In this document: positions 42,133-49,750 of the stretch, piece by piece
Layout of the letters: each line of letters starts with the position of its first letter
Numbering within the stretch: position 1 is the first letter of the stretch
Position numbers and translations under genes: made by a program
From: Microbacterium sp. SORGH_AS_1204
Lineage (GTDB): Bacteria; Actinomycetota; Actinomycetes; Actinomycetales; Microbacteriaceae
Assembly (NCBI RefSeq): GCF_030818935.1
Contig: NZ_JAUTBD010000001.1
Coordinates: 744,001 to 808,000 of the forward strand
Direction: 5' to 3'
Length of the DNA: 64,000 nt
The notes under the pieces: generated by a model
Seen by the model: only the letters and a program-made list of their open reading frames with translations
Database searches by the model: none
What the model was told of the DNA's origin: nothing

Positions 42133-42768
42133 TCAGCGCTCGGCGCGGGCCAGGTTCTGCTCCAGCTCGGCGGCGTTCTGCCGCACGACGTATGCCGGCT
42201 GGTCGCGCTCGACGCGCCAGCTCTCGCTGAGCGCGCCGATGTCGACGGTGTCGAACCCGAACTCGTCGTAGATGCGGGTGACCAGGGCGACCGCCTCGGC
42301 GGAGTCGCTCGAGGTCGCCAGTGCGCGCCGATTCTCGGTCCCGGCGGGGGAGCCGTCGGTGAGGATGTCGGCGGCCATGATGTGGTTGAACGCTTTCACG
42401 ACGGTCGAGTCGGGCAGATGCTCCTGGAGCATCTGCGAGGTGGTGGTCTTCTTCTCATCGAGGTCGGCGATGTGCCCATCGCGCTCGAAGTAGTAGTTGT
42501 TGGTGTCGAGCACCGTCTTGCCGCGCAGCGGCTCGACGGGCACCTCGCGGTACGCCTTCAGGGGCACGGTGACCACCGCGATGTCGGCCGCTTCCGCGGC
42601 TTCCGTCGCCGTTGCGGCCCGCACGCCGTCGCCGATGGATGCCACGAGATCGGCGAGCGTCTCGGGCCCGCGCGAGTTGGCGATGACCACGTCGTATCCG
42701 TGGTCGATGAAGCCCTTCGCGAGGGCCGTGCCGATGTGTCCTGCTCCGATGATTCCTACGGTCGTCAT
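42133..42768 (-). CDS. F420-dependent-type NADP oxidoreductase
   Basis: The 211-residue enzyme has the Rossmann motif VGIIGAGHIGTALAKGFIDH at its start, then DTNNYYFERDG and VVKAFNHIMAADI, as in the F420H2:NADP reductase-like family (NADP_F420 domain). Many bacterial members use NADPH with unknown partners. The ATG at 42768 places the dinucleotide motif at residue 3, as usual; a longer form is unlikely. The AT-rich region just upstream (42825-42860) holds its promoter. Confidence 0.85.
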   Translation of the reverse strand: MTTVGIIGAGHIGTALAKGFIDHGYDVVIANSRGPETLADLVASIGDGVRAATATEAAEAADIAVVTVPLKAYREVPVEPLRGKTVLDTNNYYFERDGHIADLDEKKTTTSQMLQEHLPDSTVVKAFNHIMAADILTDGSPAGTENRRALATSSDSAEAVALVTRIYDEFGFDTVDIGALSESWRVERDQPAYVVRQNAAELEQNLARAER

Positions 42769-42879
42769 GCCGGGAACAACCGCGCGGACCGCGATGGGAA
42801 TTCCCGCGGGGGAGATAGGCAACAGCGACTAAATAATTAGTAGTTCTAGATACTCTTGTCAACCCTGGTCTGTGCGCGG

Positions 42880-43018
42880 ACGGCCGGACGTACATTCTTC
42901 CTGTCGCACCCTCACGCGAGTGGTCGCCGGCCGGTGTTCGGGTCACCGTCCAGCTTGACCTGTGAGGGCGACGGCCCCCGGTGGACGCGGCTTCGGACCA
43001 CCGGGGGCCGCTTCTTTT
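42880..43018 (+). ncRNA. Candidate structured leader or small RNA ending in a U-tailed terminator
   Basis: CCCTCAC near 42910 pairs with GTGAGGG near 42962, closing a region with smaller inner stems, and a strong terminator follows immediately. An AT-rich promoter-like region with GATACT (about 42851-42856) lies upstream. No protein-coding frame is convincing. It could be a small RNA or the 5' leader of the sulfite-exporter-type gene that follows the insertion sequence; I do not recognise it as a known riboswitch class. Confidence 0.4.
42972..43018 (+). terminator. Intrinsic terminator with U-rich tail
   Basis: CGGCCCCCGGTGG / CCACCGGGGGCCG, 13-bp perfect stem, 13-nt loop, followed by CTTCTTTT. 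It is the only terminator noticed in this window that has a clear U-tract. Confidence 0.85.
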
Positions 43019-43042
43019 CCGGGTCCATTCGTCACGGCTCCG

Positions 43043-43050
43043 TCAGACGT
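43043..43050. repeat. Target site duplication, left copy
   Basis: TCAGACGT directly precedes the left inverted repeat and recurs at 44278-44285 after the right one. An eight-base duplication fits the IS256 group. Confidence 0.9.
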
Positions 43051-43077
43051 GGCTTATAGGCAAGAACGTGGGGATGG
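43051..43077. repeat. Left terminal inverted repeat
   Basis: Twenty-seven bases starting GGCTTATAGGCAAGAACGTG and ending GGGATGG; pairs with 44251-44277 with two mismatches. Confidence 0.9.
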
Positions 43078-43087
43078 CTCGGGCGTG

Positions 43088-44185
43088 TCATCCTCGTCCA
43101 GCCCACCCGATTCGCATCCAGAGGCCTTCCTCGGCGTTGAGGGCGGTGTCGTAGAGCGGTGGTGCTTCGGTGTCGTCGGGCTCGGGGGGTGGGCTTGCGA
43201 GGGCGGGTTTGGTTGCGTGTCGGTGTGCGTGTTCGAGGGGGATCTCGTGCAGCAGGAGGAACCATTCGACGGCTTTGCGGCGGTGCGCGGTGGGCATACC
43301 GCGGTGGTGGCGCAGGAGGTGTCGGATCTGACTGTTCAACCCTTCGAGGCGTGAGGTGGTGCGGGGGTTGCCGTGCGTGAGGGTGGTGAAGACGTGCCCG
43401 CTCTCGGCGGCGCGGTGAAGGATGTTCCAGGCGCGGCGGAGTTTGAAGTGGGTGTATCCGAACTGTCCGTTGGCGTAGAGGGTGCGTTCTTAGGTGAGGT
43501 GCCCGTGGGTCTGCCACCAGGCTTGCAACGAGAGCCGCCAGGCGATGGCGTCGTCGATGGTGTAGATCGCGGTCAGGGCGAGAGCGATCTGTCGGAGGTC
43601 ACGGCCGGCGCGGGTGCGAGGGTTTCGGGTCAGTTCGCGGGTGACGTTCAGTTGCAGGTGAAAGATGCAGCGTTGCACCGCGGTGTCGGGCCAGGTGGCG
43701 GCCAGGGCGGAACGGATGCCGGAGCCGCCGTCGGTGACGACGACAACCGGTGGCGGGACTTGTTCGAATAGGGCGGTCCATGCGGCGGTGGATTCTCGGG
43801 CGCACCACTGCCAGGCGAGGACGCGTCCGGTGCCGGATTGGGCGATGAGAAGGCACCAGGAACCGATCCAGACGCCGTCGACGAGGACGACATCGTGGAT
43901 CTCCCCGGTGATGGGCATGACCGGTTGCAAGCTCCAGCACCAGGCGGTGGCGTGACGGAACGAGCGCCCGGTTCCGCCGCCGATTTCGGCTTGCGTGGCC
44001 TTGCCCGTCAGCCACCGCAGGAAACGGCGCAGTTGCTCGCGTTCGCTCACGTCACGTCGGGAGCGAACGGATGACGCGCCGCAGTCGGCGCATCGCCACC
44101 GCTGTGTCCCGGCGGCGGTCTTACCGTTTCTCACGAGCCGAGCACCGCATATCACGCACAGTGCCTGATTCGAGGGAAGGTCCAC
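43088..44185 (-). pseudogene. IS1249-like transposase interrupted by a TAA stop
   Basis: The frame encodes about 365 residues: an N-terminal zinc ribbon (CVICGARL..CADCGAS), first Asp in VVLVDGVWIG, second Asp in VVVTDGGSGIRSAL, the IS256-type QRCIFHLQLNVTREL motif and the final Glu in TTSRLEGLNSQIRHLL. A TAA at 43490-43492 follows WWQTHGHLT (residue 231); beyond it the frame resumes with ERTLYANGQFGYTHFKLRR, so a single-base change is enough to explain the stop. The catalytic Glu lies downstream of the stop, so the protein should be inactive unless read through. Confidence 0.85.
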
Positions 44186-44250
44186 GCCTAAGCGTCGCGG
44201 ACCATGCGCAACCCGGATTCACCGCGTCATCACGCGGCTAAATCAACACC

Positions 44251-44277
44251 CCATCCACACGTTCTTGCCTATAACCC
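44251..44277. repeat. Right terminal inverted repeat
   Basis: CCATCCACACGTTCTTGCCT continues to ATAACCC; it is the inverted partner of the left end. Confidence 0.9.
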
Positions 44278-44285
44278 TCAGACGT
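44278..44285. repeat. Target site duplication, right copy
   Basis: TCAGACGT, identical to the left copy. Confidence 0.9.
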
Positions 44286-44374
44286 GCGTCCACGGACAGC
44301 CCCCCGGCAATGGGAGACTGGGGCGTCGGCGACACCTGGATCGCCGTGAACGTCTTGCGAAGGATCCCGCACCC

Positions 44375-45173
44375 GTGACCAGCGAAACCCGCCAAGCCCG
44401 CTCCGTCCGCTTCTACGTCGTCTGCATTGCGGTGGGACTTCTCGCGGGCCTGTTGTCCGGGCTCTTCGGCGTCGGTGGCGGCACGGTCATCGTGCCCCTG
44501 CTGTGTGCTGCTGCTCGGCTTCAACCAGCGGCTGGCCGCGGGCACGTCGCTCGCGGCCATCGTTCCGACGGCATCCGTGGGTGTGATCTCGTACGCGGTG
44601 CACGGGTCGGTCGCGTGGATCCCGGCGCTCATCCTGGCCGCGGGAGCGGTGATCGGCGCGCAGATCGGCACCTGGCTGCTGCCGAAGCTCTCGCAGACCG
44701 CCCTGCGGTGGTCGTTCGTGACGTTCCTCGCGGTCGTCATCGTCAGCCTGTACTTCGTCATCCCCTCGCGCGACGCCGAGCTGGTGCTCACGTGGATCAC
44801 GGGGCCGCTGCTGGGCGTGCTCGGTGTGATCACCGGCATCCTCGCCGGCCTCCTCGGCGTCGGCGGCGGCATCATCGTCGTCCCCGCGCTCATGCTGCTG
44901 TTCGGCACGAGCGACCTCGTCGCCAAGGGCACGTCGCTGCTCATGATGATCCCCGCCGCGATCTCGGGAACCGTCGGCAACGTCCGCCGCTCCAACGTCG
45001 ACCTGCGCGCGGCGGCGTGCGTGGGGCTCGCGGCCTGCACGACGACCGCGCTGGGCGCGTTCATCGCCACGCTCGTCGACCCGTTCGTCGGCAACGTGCT
45101 CTTCTCGCTGTTCCTCGTCTTCATCGCTGTGCAGATGGCGATCAAGGCCGTGAAGGGACGCCACCAGCGCTGA
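44375..45173 (+). pseudogene. TSUP-family (TauE/SafE) membrane protein with a +1 frameshift
   Basis: The protein would be about 265 residues with eight helices and both family repeats: LLSGLFGVGGGTVIVPLL in the first frame and LLGVGGGIIVVPALMLL in the second. Between them the frame changes at 44504, where a single extra T in CTGCTG-T-GTGCTGCTG splits VIVPLL from VLLLGFNQRLAAGTS. Removing that base restores one continuous protein from GTG 44375 to 45173. TSUP members export sulfite, sulfoacetate or related anions. The insertion sequence ends about 100 bp upstream, so both promoter and frame are affected, unless the base is a sequencing error. Confidence 0.8.
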
Positions 45174-45193
45174 GGGTTCGCCGGCGCCGTCGG

Positions 45194-45199
45194 TAGACT
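45194..45199 (+). promoter_or_regulatory. -10 box of a probable leaderless transcript
   Basis: TAGACT ends six bases before the ATG at 45206; no ribosome site is present. Confidence 0.55.
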
Positions 45200-45205
45200 G
45201 ACCGG

Positions 45206-45655
45206 ATGCCCGTGAACCCCGAACTGCTCGGTCGCGCCTTCCCGCCGACTGCGCCGTACCTGGTCGGTCGAGAGAAGGTGCGCGAGTTCGCGCGCGCCGT
45301 CTTCGCCGACGCCCCGCAGTACGTCGACCCCGATGCCGCTCGCGCGCTCGGCTACGCCGACGTCGTCGCGCCGCCGACCTTCGCCATCGTCATGCAGGAC
45401 CTCACGCTGCAGCAGATGCTGGCCTACCCGCAATCCGGCATCGAGCTCTCGCGCGTGGTGCACGCCGAGCAGCGCTTCCGTTACACGCGTCCCATCGTCG
45501 CCGGCGACGAACTGATCGCGACGTTGACGGTCGCGGGCATCCGCGCGATGGGCGGCAACGCCATGGTCACCATGGAGGCCGAGGTCGTGGATGCCGACGG
45601 CGCCCACGTCGTGACCACCACCAGCGTTCTTCTCGTGGGGGATTCCGACGCATGA
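45206..45655 (+). CDS. MaoC-like (R)-hydroxyacyl dehydratase subunit, HadA/HadC-type
   Basis: The 149-residue protein is the FAS1-type dehydratase N-terminal hotdog (UPF0336): VGREKVREFARAVFADAPQY, YADVVAPPTFAIVMQDL, VVHAEQRFRYTRPIVAGDEL. It lacks the catalytic Asp-His of MaoC and should act as the structural partner of the next gene's product. They overlap by ATGA. The order hotdog-hotdog-murB is conserved in actinomycetes. Confidence 0.88.
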   Translation: MPVNPELLGRAFPPTAPYLVGREKVREFARAVFADAPQYVDPDAARALGYADVVAPPTFAIVMQDLTLQQMLAYPQSGIELSRVVHAEQRFRYTRPIVAGDELIATLTVAGIRAMGGNAMVTMEAEVVDADGAHVVTTTSVLLVGDSDA

Positions 45656-46056
45656 GCAGTTTCACCGTGGGCCAGATCATCGCCGAACGCTCCGTGCACC
45701 TGACGCGGGAGTCGCTCGTGCGCTACGCCGGGGCGTCGAACGACTTCAACCCCATCCATTACAACGACGACATCGCCGCTGCCGTCGGCCTGCCGGGCGT
45801 GCTCGCGCACGGCATGCTCACGATGGGGATCGCCGTCGGCATCGTCTCCGATGCCGTGGGGGATCCCGCTCGCATCACCGAGTGCGGAGTGCGGTTCACG
45901 CGCCCCGTGGTCGTCGACACCGAAACCGGCGCCGACATCCATGTGAGCGCTAAGGTCGCCACCGTCGACGACGACGTCGCACGCGTCGACCTCACCGTGA
46001 CGTTCGCTGAGACCACCGTGCTCGGCAAGGCGCAGGTGCGGGTTCGGGTGAGCTGA
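45652..46056 (+). CDS. MaoC-like (R)-hydroxyacyl dehydratase subunit, HadB-type
   Basis: The 134-residue hotdog protein keeps the hydratase-2 motif: YAGASNDFNPIHYNDDIAAA with catalytic Asp and His, then LPGVLAHGMLTMG. With the preceding protein it forms a dehydratase. In mycobacteria HadAB acts in fatty-acid elongation; here, without mycolic acids, the role may be in other acyl-CoA or fatty-acid metabolism. Its stop overlaps the start of murB by one base. Confidence 0.9.
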   Translation: MSSFTVGQIIAERSVHLTRESLVRYAGASNDFNPIHYNDDIAAAVGLPGVLAHGMLTMGIAVGIVSDAVGDPARITECGVRFTRPVVVDTETGADIHVSAKVATVDDDVARVDLTVTFAETTVLGKAQVRVRVS

Positions 46057-47192
46057 TGCCCGAGGTCGCCCCCGTCCCGCTCTCGCAGCTGACGACGCTG
46101 CGCACCGGCGGCGAGCCGGCGCGTCTCGTCGAGGTGCACTCCGCCGACGACCTGTCACGCGCGTTGCGCGAGGTGTGGGCCGCCGGTGAGCCGTGGCTCG
46201 TGCTCGGCGGCGGGTCGAACCTCTTCGTGGGCGACGAACCCTTCGACGGCACGGTCATCCGCGTGCGGTCGACGGGTATCGAAGAACTCCCCGGGGCGCG
46301 GGCGGGCACCGTCCGACTTCGCGTCCAGGCCGGGCACGACTGGGATGCGCTGGTCGCCGAGACCGTCGAGCGGGGTCTCGCGGGCATCGAGGCGATGTCG
46401 GGCATCCCGGGCACGGTCGGTGCGGCGCCGGTGCAGAACATCGGCGCCTACGGTCAGGAGATCGTGCAGACGCTCGTCGAGGTGGAGCTGATCGACGAGG
46501 CCACCGGCGACGTCTCGGTCGTCCCCGCGGTCGAGCTGGGGCTCGGCTTCCGCACTTCGGTGCTGAAGCAGCACTACGGCTCCGTTCCGGAGCGCTCCGC
46601 CGTCATCCTCTCGGTGACGATCGAACTCGAGCGCGTCGGCGACGGCGAGCGGAGCATCGCGGGCGACCAGCTGCGCTCGGCCCTGGGGCTGGATGCCGCT
46701 GACACGGTGTCTTTGCGCTGGATCCGCGACCACGTGCTCGCGACCCGCGCCCGCAAGGGCATGGTCCTCGACGCCGAAGACCCCGACACCTGGAGCGCGG
46801 GCTCGTTCTTCCAGAACGCCATCGTGTCGGAGGCGTTCGCGCGGACGCTGCCCGCGGCGTGTCCGCGGTGGCCGATGTCGCCGGTGCTCGATCCGGTGAC
46901 GGTCATCCCGCTCGCCGCGTTCGACGGCATCCTGCCCCCGCCTCCCGTGGAGCATCGGGAGGTGAAGGTGAGCGCGGCGTGGCTGATCGAGAACGCCGGA
47001 CTCTCGCGCGGGTTCCGCTTCCCGCGCTCGCGCGCCGGGTTGTCGACGAAGCACACGCTCGCGTTGACCAATCGCGGCGAGGCGACCGCCGCCGAGATCG
47101 CCGAACTCGCCCGCTTCGTGCAGAGCCGCGTGGCGGCGGAGTTCGGCCTGATCCTGCAGCCCGAGCCCGTCCTGGTAAACGTCGAGCTCTAA
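46056..47192 (+). CDS. murB: UDP-N-acetylmuramate dehydrogenase
   Basis: The 378-residue flavoenzyme makes UDP-MurNAc for peptidoglycan. The FAD-binding PCMH domain is at the start (LTTLRTGGEPARLVEV, WLVLGGGSNLFVGDE), GIEAMSGIPGTVGAAPVQNIGA is the family signature, and GSFFQNAIVS carries the catalytic Ser. AAWLIENAGLSRGF and the C-terminal Glu region complete the fold. A one-base overlap with the preceding gene shows tight coupling. Confidence 0.95.
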   Translation: MPEVAPVPLSQLTTLRTGGEPARLVEVHSADDLSRALREVWAAGEPWLVLGGGSNLFVGDEPFDGTVIRVRSTGIEELPGARAGTVRLRVQAGHDWDALVAETVERGLAGIEAMSGIPGTVGAAPVQNIGAYGQEIVQTLVEVELIDEATGDVSVVPAVELGLGFRTSVLKQHYGSVPERSAVILSVTIELERVGDGERSIAGDQLRSALGLDAADTVSLRWIRDHVLATRARKGMVLDAEDPDTWSAGSFFQNAIVSEAFARTLPAACPRWPMSPVLDPVTVIPLAAFDGILPPPPVEHREVKVSAAWLIENAGLSRGFRFPRSRAGLSTKHTLALTNRGEATAAEIAELARFVQSRVAAEFGLILQPEPVLVNVEL

Positions 47193-47206
47193 CCCCCCGT
47201 TCTGCG

Positions 47207-47271
47207 CGCGTGAGGGGTCAAGAACTGTCGCCGAAACGTGCCCCGGGCGACACAGATTGACCCCTCACGCG
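47207..47271. repeat. 65-bp palindromic repeat, copy A1
   Basis: Outer arms CGCGTGAGGGGTCAA.. / ..TTGACCCCTCACGCG and inner arms TGTCGCC / GGCGACA form a two-tier hairpin. The right half, GGCGACAcAGATTGACCCCT onward, agrees with copy A2 at 25 of 26 positions. It contains the stop codon of the DUF559 gene. Confidence 0.9.
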
Positions 47272-48173
47272 GGAGCGGGGGCGCCCTGGGCGAGGAGCCG
47301 GCGCACACGTGCGAGAAGAGCCGTCGGGTCGTCGAAGTCGCGGGCGGTCACTGTGGTGAAGCGGTAGCCCAGCGATTCCAACTCGGCGCGCCGCACCTGG
47401 TCCCTGCTCCATTGGTCCGCGTCGCGGTGATGGTCTCCGTCGTACTCGATGATCAGTCGGGCGTGCCGGTAGAGGAGATCGACCCGCGCGACGAAGCGCT
47501 GCCCGTGGAAGATCTCGACGTTGCACTCGGGCTCCGGCAGTCCGGCCATCACGAGCAGCACTCGCAGTTCGGTCTCTCGCGGTGACTCCGCCCGGTCGTT
47601 GGCGAGGTCGATCGCGAGTCGTCGCGCTTTCGACCCTCTGCCGCCGAGGAAGCGTCGGTGGATGCACTCGAGTTCCTCGCGCGACGCAAGAGGACTCCGG
47701 TGGGAGATCAGGCGGTCGGAGATCGCGGTCAGCTGTGGAACCGAGAGCGATGCGGCAAGCTCCGCCCAGGTGCGCAGAGGCGACGTGCAACGGATGCCGT
47801 TGACGACGACGATGTCGCGAGCATCGACGAGCAGCCGCCTGCCCACGGTTCCGGGCCGCCGGATTCGCACGTGGTCGTGAGGGACGCCGACGACCGGTGT
47901 CTTCTGCGCCTTCGACGCGACAGAGGACGGCAGGGGGAGTCCCTGGAGGAGCGCGGCGGTCGGCCCGCAGAAGAAGGCGGAGGCGGGGAGCGCGCGCAGA
48001 AGCGCGCCGAGCCGCTCGTGATCCTCGTGATCGTGCGTGACCCGCATGCCGCGATAGGGCATGGACCACGCGGCTGAGCGGAGGGTGCTCGCAGACAGGC
48101 CCGCGCTTCGGGCCTCGGCCACGGTGAATGCGGGTGAGGGAGCGAGAGAAGCGGGAGAGCGGGGAATCGGCAT
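47265..48173 (-). CDS. DUF559 (Vsr-fold) protein with AbiEi-like N-terminus, copy A
   Basis: The 302-residue protein has an N-terminal winged-helix/AbiEi-like region ([31 protein letters not shown]) and a C-terminal nuclease-like domain (about 195-295) with [19 protein letters not shown] followed by [20 protein letters not shown]. This is the Vsr/DUF559 fold with acidic residues retained (RVDLL, EYDGD). Family members are frequent in Microbacteriaceae and mycobacteria, without known function. Two direct copies of a 65-bp palindrome bracket it; one covers the stop codon, the other lies about 55 bp before the ATG. Confidence 0.85.
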   Translation of the reverse strand: MPIPRSPASLAPSPAFTVAEARSAGLSASTLRSAAWSMPYRGMRVTHDHEDHERLGALLRALPASAFFCGPTAALLQGLPLPSSVASKAQKTPVVGVPHDHVRIRRPGTVGRRLLVDARDIVVVNGIRCTSPLRTWAELAASLSVPQLTAISDRLISHRSPLASREELECIHRRFLGGRGSKARRLAIDLANDRAESPRETELRVLLVMAGLPEPECNVEIFHGQRFVARVDLLYRHARLIIEYDGDHHRDADQWSRDQVRRAELESLGYRFTTVTARDFDDPTALLARVRRLLAQGAPAPA

Positions 48174-48226
48174 CCGTCATAGTGCCTGCAACCGGTCGCC
48201 CGTCGTGTGCGTTCTCCACAGGCAGA

Positions 48227-48291
48227 CGCGCGAGGGGTCAATCTTTGTCGCCGAGCGGGCAGCTCGGCGACAGAGATTGACCCCTCACGCG
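48227..48291. repeat. 65-bp palindromic repeat, copy A2
   Basis: Outer arms CGCGCGAGGGGTCAAT / ATTGACCCCTCACGCG (one mismatch) and inner arms TGTCGCCGAGC / GCTCGGCGACA around GGGCA. It is in the same orientation as A1 and lies between the aminotransferase end and the DUF559 start. Confidence 0.9.
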
Positions 48292-48309
48292 ATCTGGGCG
48301 CCGCGGAGG

Positions 48310-49510
48310 TCAGGCGAAGAGGCGCTGGAGGCGCTGGACGCCCTCGAGGAGCTGCTCGTCGCCGAGGGCGTACGACAGGCGCAGGTAGCCGCTCGGGCCG
48401 AAGGCCTCGCCGGGCACGACGGCGACCTCGGCCTGCTCGAGGATGAGGTCGGCGAGCTCCAGCGACGTGGTGGGGGTCACCCCGCCCCACGAACGGTTCA
48501 ACAGCGCCCTGCACGTCGGGGTACACGTAGAACGCGCCGAGCGGGTTGGGCACCTCGACGCCGTCGATCTTCGACAGCTCCGACACGATCAGCCGACGCC
48601 GGCGATCGAACGCCAGGCGGAACTGCTCCGCCTCGTCCTGCGGGCCGTTCAGAGCTGCCGCGGCGGCGCGCTGCGCGACGTTGTTGACGTTGCTCGACAG
48701 GTGCGATTGCAGGTTGGCGGCGAGCTTCATGGCATCCGCCGGTCCCACCATCCAGCCCACGCGCCATCCGGTCATGGCGTAGGTCTTGGCCACGCCGTTG
48801 AGCAGGATCGTCTGATCGGCGAGTTCGGGGACGGCCTCCACGATCGAGACGGCGCGCACGCCCTCATAGGTGAGGTTCTGGTAGATCTCGTCGGTGATGA
48901 CCCAGATGCCGTGCTCGAGCGCCCAGCGGCCGATCTCGGCGGTCTCCTCGGCCGTGTAGACCGAGCCGGTCGGGTTCGACGGCGACACGAAGACGAGCAC
49001 CGTCGTCTTGTCGGTGCGGGCGGCCTCGAGCTGGGCGACGGTGACCTTGTAGTCCTGGTCGGCACCGGCGAACACCTCGACGGGCGTGCCGTCGGCCAGG
49101 GCGATCGCTTCGGGGTAGGTCGTCCAGTAGGGCGCGGGCAGCAGCACCTCGTCGCCGGGGTTCACCACGGTCTGGAACGCCTGGTACACCGCCTGCTTGC
49201 CGCCGTTGGTCACGATGACCTGCGACGGGGCGACCTCGAGGCCCGAGTCGCGCAGCGTCTTGGCGGCGATGGCCTCGCGCAGCACCGGGAGCCCTGCGGC
49301 GGGGGTGTAGCGGTAGTTCGCGGGGTCGTGCAGCGCCTCGGCGGCGGCATCCACGATGAACGACGGGGTCGCGAAATCCGGCTCGCCCGCGGCATACGAG
49401 ATCACCGGGCGACCGGCGGCCTGAAGGGCCTTGGCCTTGGCATCGACCTTGAGGGTCGCCGACTCGGCGATGGCGGACAGCTTGCGAGAGAGCGGGGCAC
49501 GGGAAGTCAC
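48310..49510 (-). pseudogene. Aspartate aminotransferase (class I, PLP) with a +1 frameshift
   Basis: The N-terminal 335 residues are in one frame: [52 protein letters not shown], and PLP-lysine [19 protein letters not shown]. After YPDVQG the frame is lost; the true C-terminus, [20 protein letters not shown] onward to LQRLFA, continues in another frame. One extra base at 48505 (C on plus, in GGC-G-CTGTTG on the coding strand) accounts for it. The corrected enzyme has about 400 residues, normal for AspC. The active-site Arg ([10 protein letters not shown]) lies after the shift, so the uncorrected product would be inactive. Confidence 0.85.
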
Positions 49511-49587
49511 GGTTCCGAGCCTAGTGTTTCGCCCCGGCGCGCCGAGGGGCAGATCGCCGATCCCATCCTTGGCAGGAATGGCTATAC

Positions 49588-49695
49588 CGCACCCCGCGCC
49601 CCGCGTCTCCGCCCGTCGCCCCGCACCCCGCGCGCCATATCCCCGCCCGTCGCCTCAGCACCCCGCGTCTCCGCCGGTCGCCCCGCACCCCTGGC
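49588..49695. repeat. C-rich imperfect repeat between the aminotransferase and aceB
   Basis: About three units of 28-35 bp built on CACCCCGCG..CTCCGCCCGTCGCC. No open frame is convincing. The 240-bp spacer otherwise holds only the aceB terminator. Confidence 0.7.
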
Positions 49696-49704
49696 GCCGC
49701 GCGC

Positions 49705-49743
49705 CACGGCGCCCCTCCCGCCGATCGCGGAAGGGGCGCCGTG
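49705..49743 (-). terminator. 12-bp perfect hairpin after aceB
   Basis: CACGGCGCCCCT / AGGGGCGCCGTG with a 15-nt loop, seven bases downstream of the aceB stop codon on the minus strand. Confidence 0.8.
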
Positions 49744-49750
49744 CCCGGGG

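Larger units (their letters stand above)
43051..44277 (-). mobile_element. IS256-family (IS1249-like) insertion sequence
   Basis: This 1227-bp element has 27-bp imperfect terminal inverted repeats: left GGCTTATAGGCAAGAACGTG.. (43051-43077) and right ending at 44277 whose complement reads GGGTTATAGGCAAGAACGTG... They differ at only two positions. It is flanked by perfect 8-bp duplications. It contains one transposase gene on the minus strand, which carries a premature stop. It inserted between a terminator and a frameshifted TSUP gene. The intact ends and duplication indicate a recent insertion. Confidence 0.92.

Noticed and set aside
48490..48520. Programmed frameshift in the aminotransferase
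   Set aside because: No slippery heptamer or downstream stem was seen, and the enzyme family is not known for recoding. A mutation or sequencing error is simpler.
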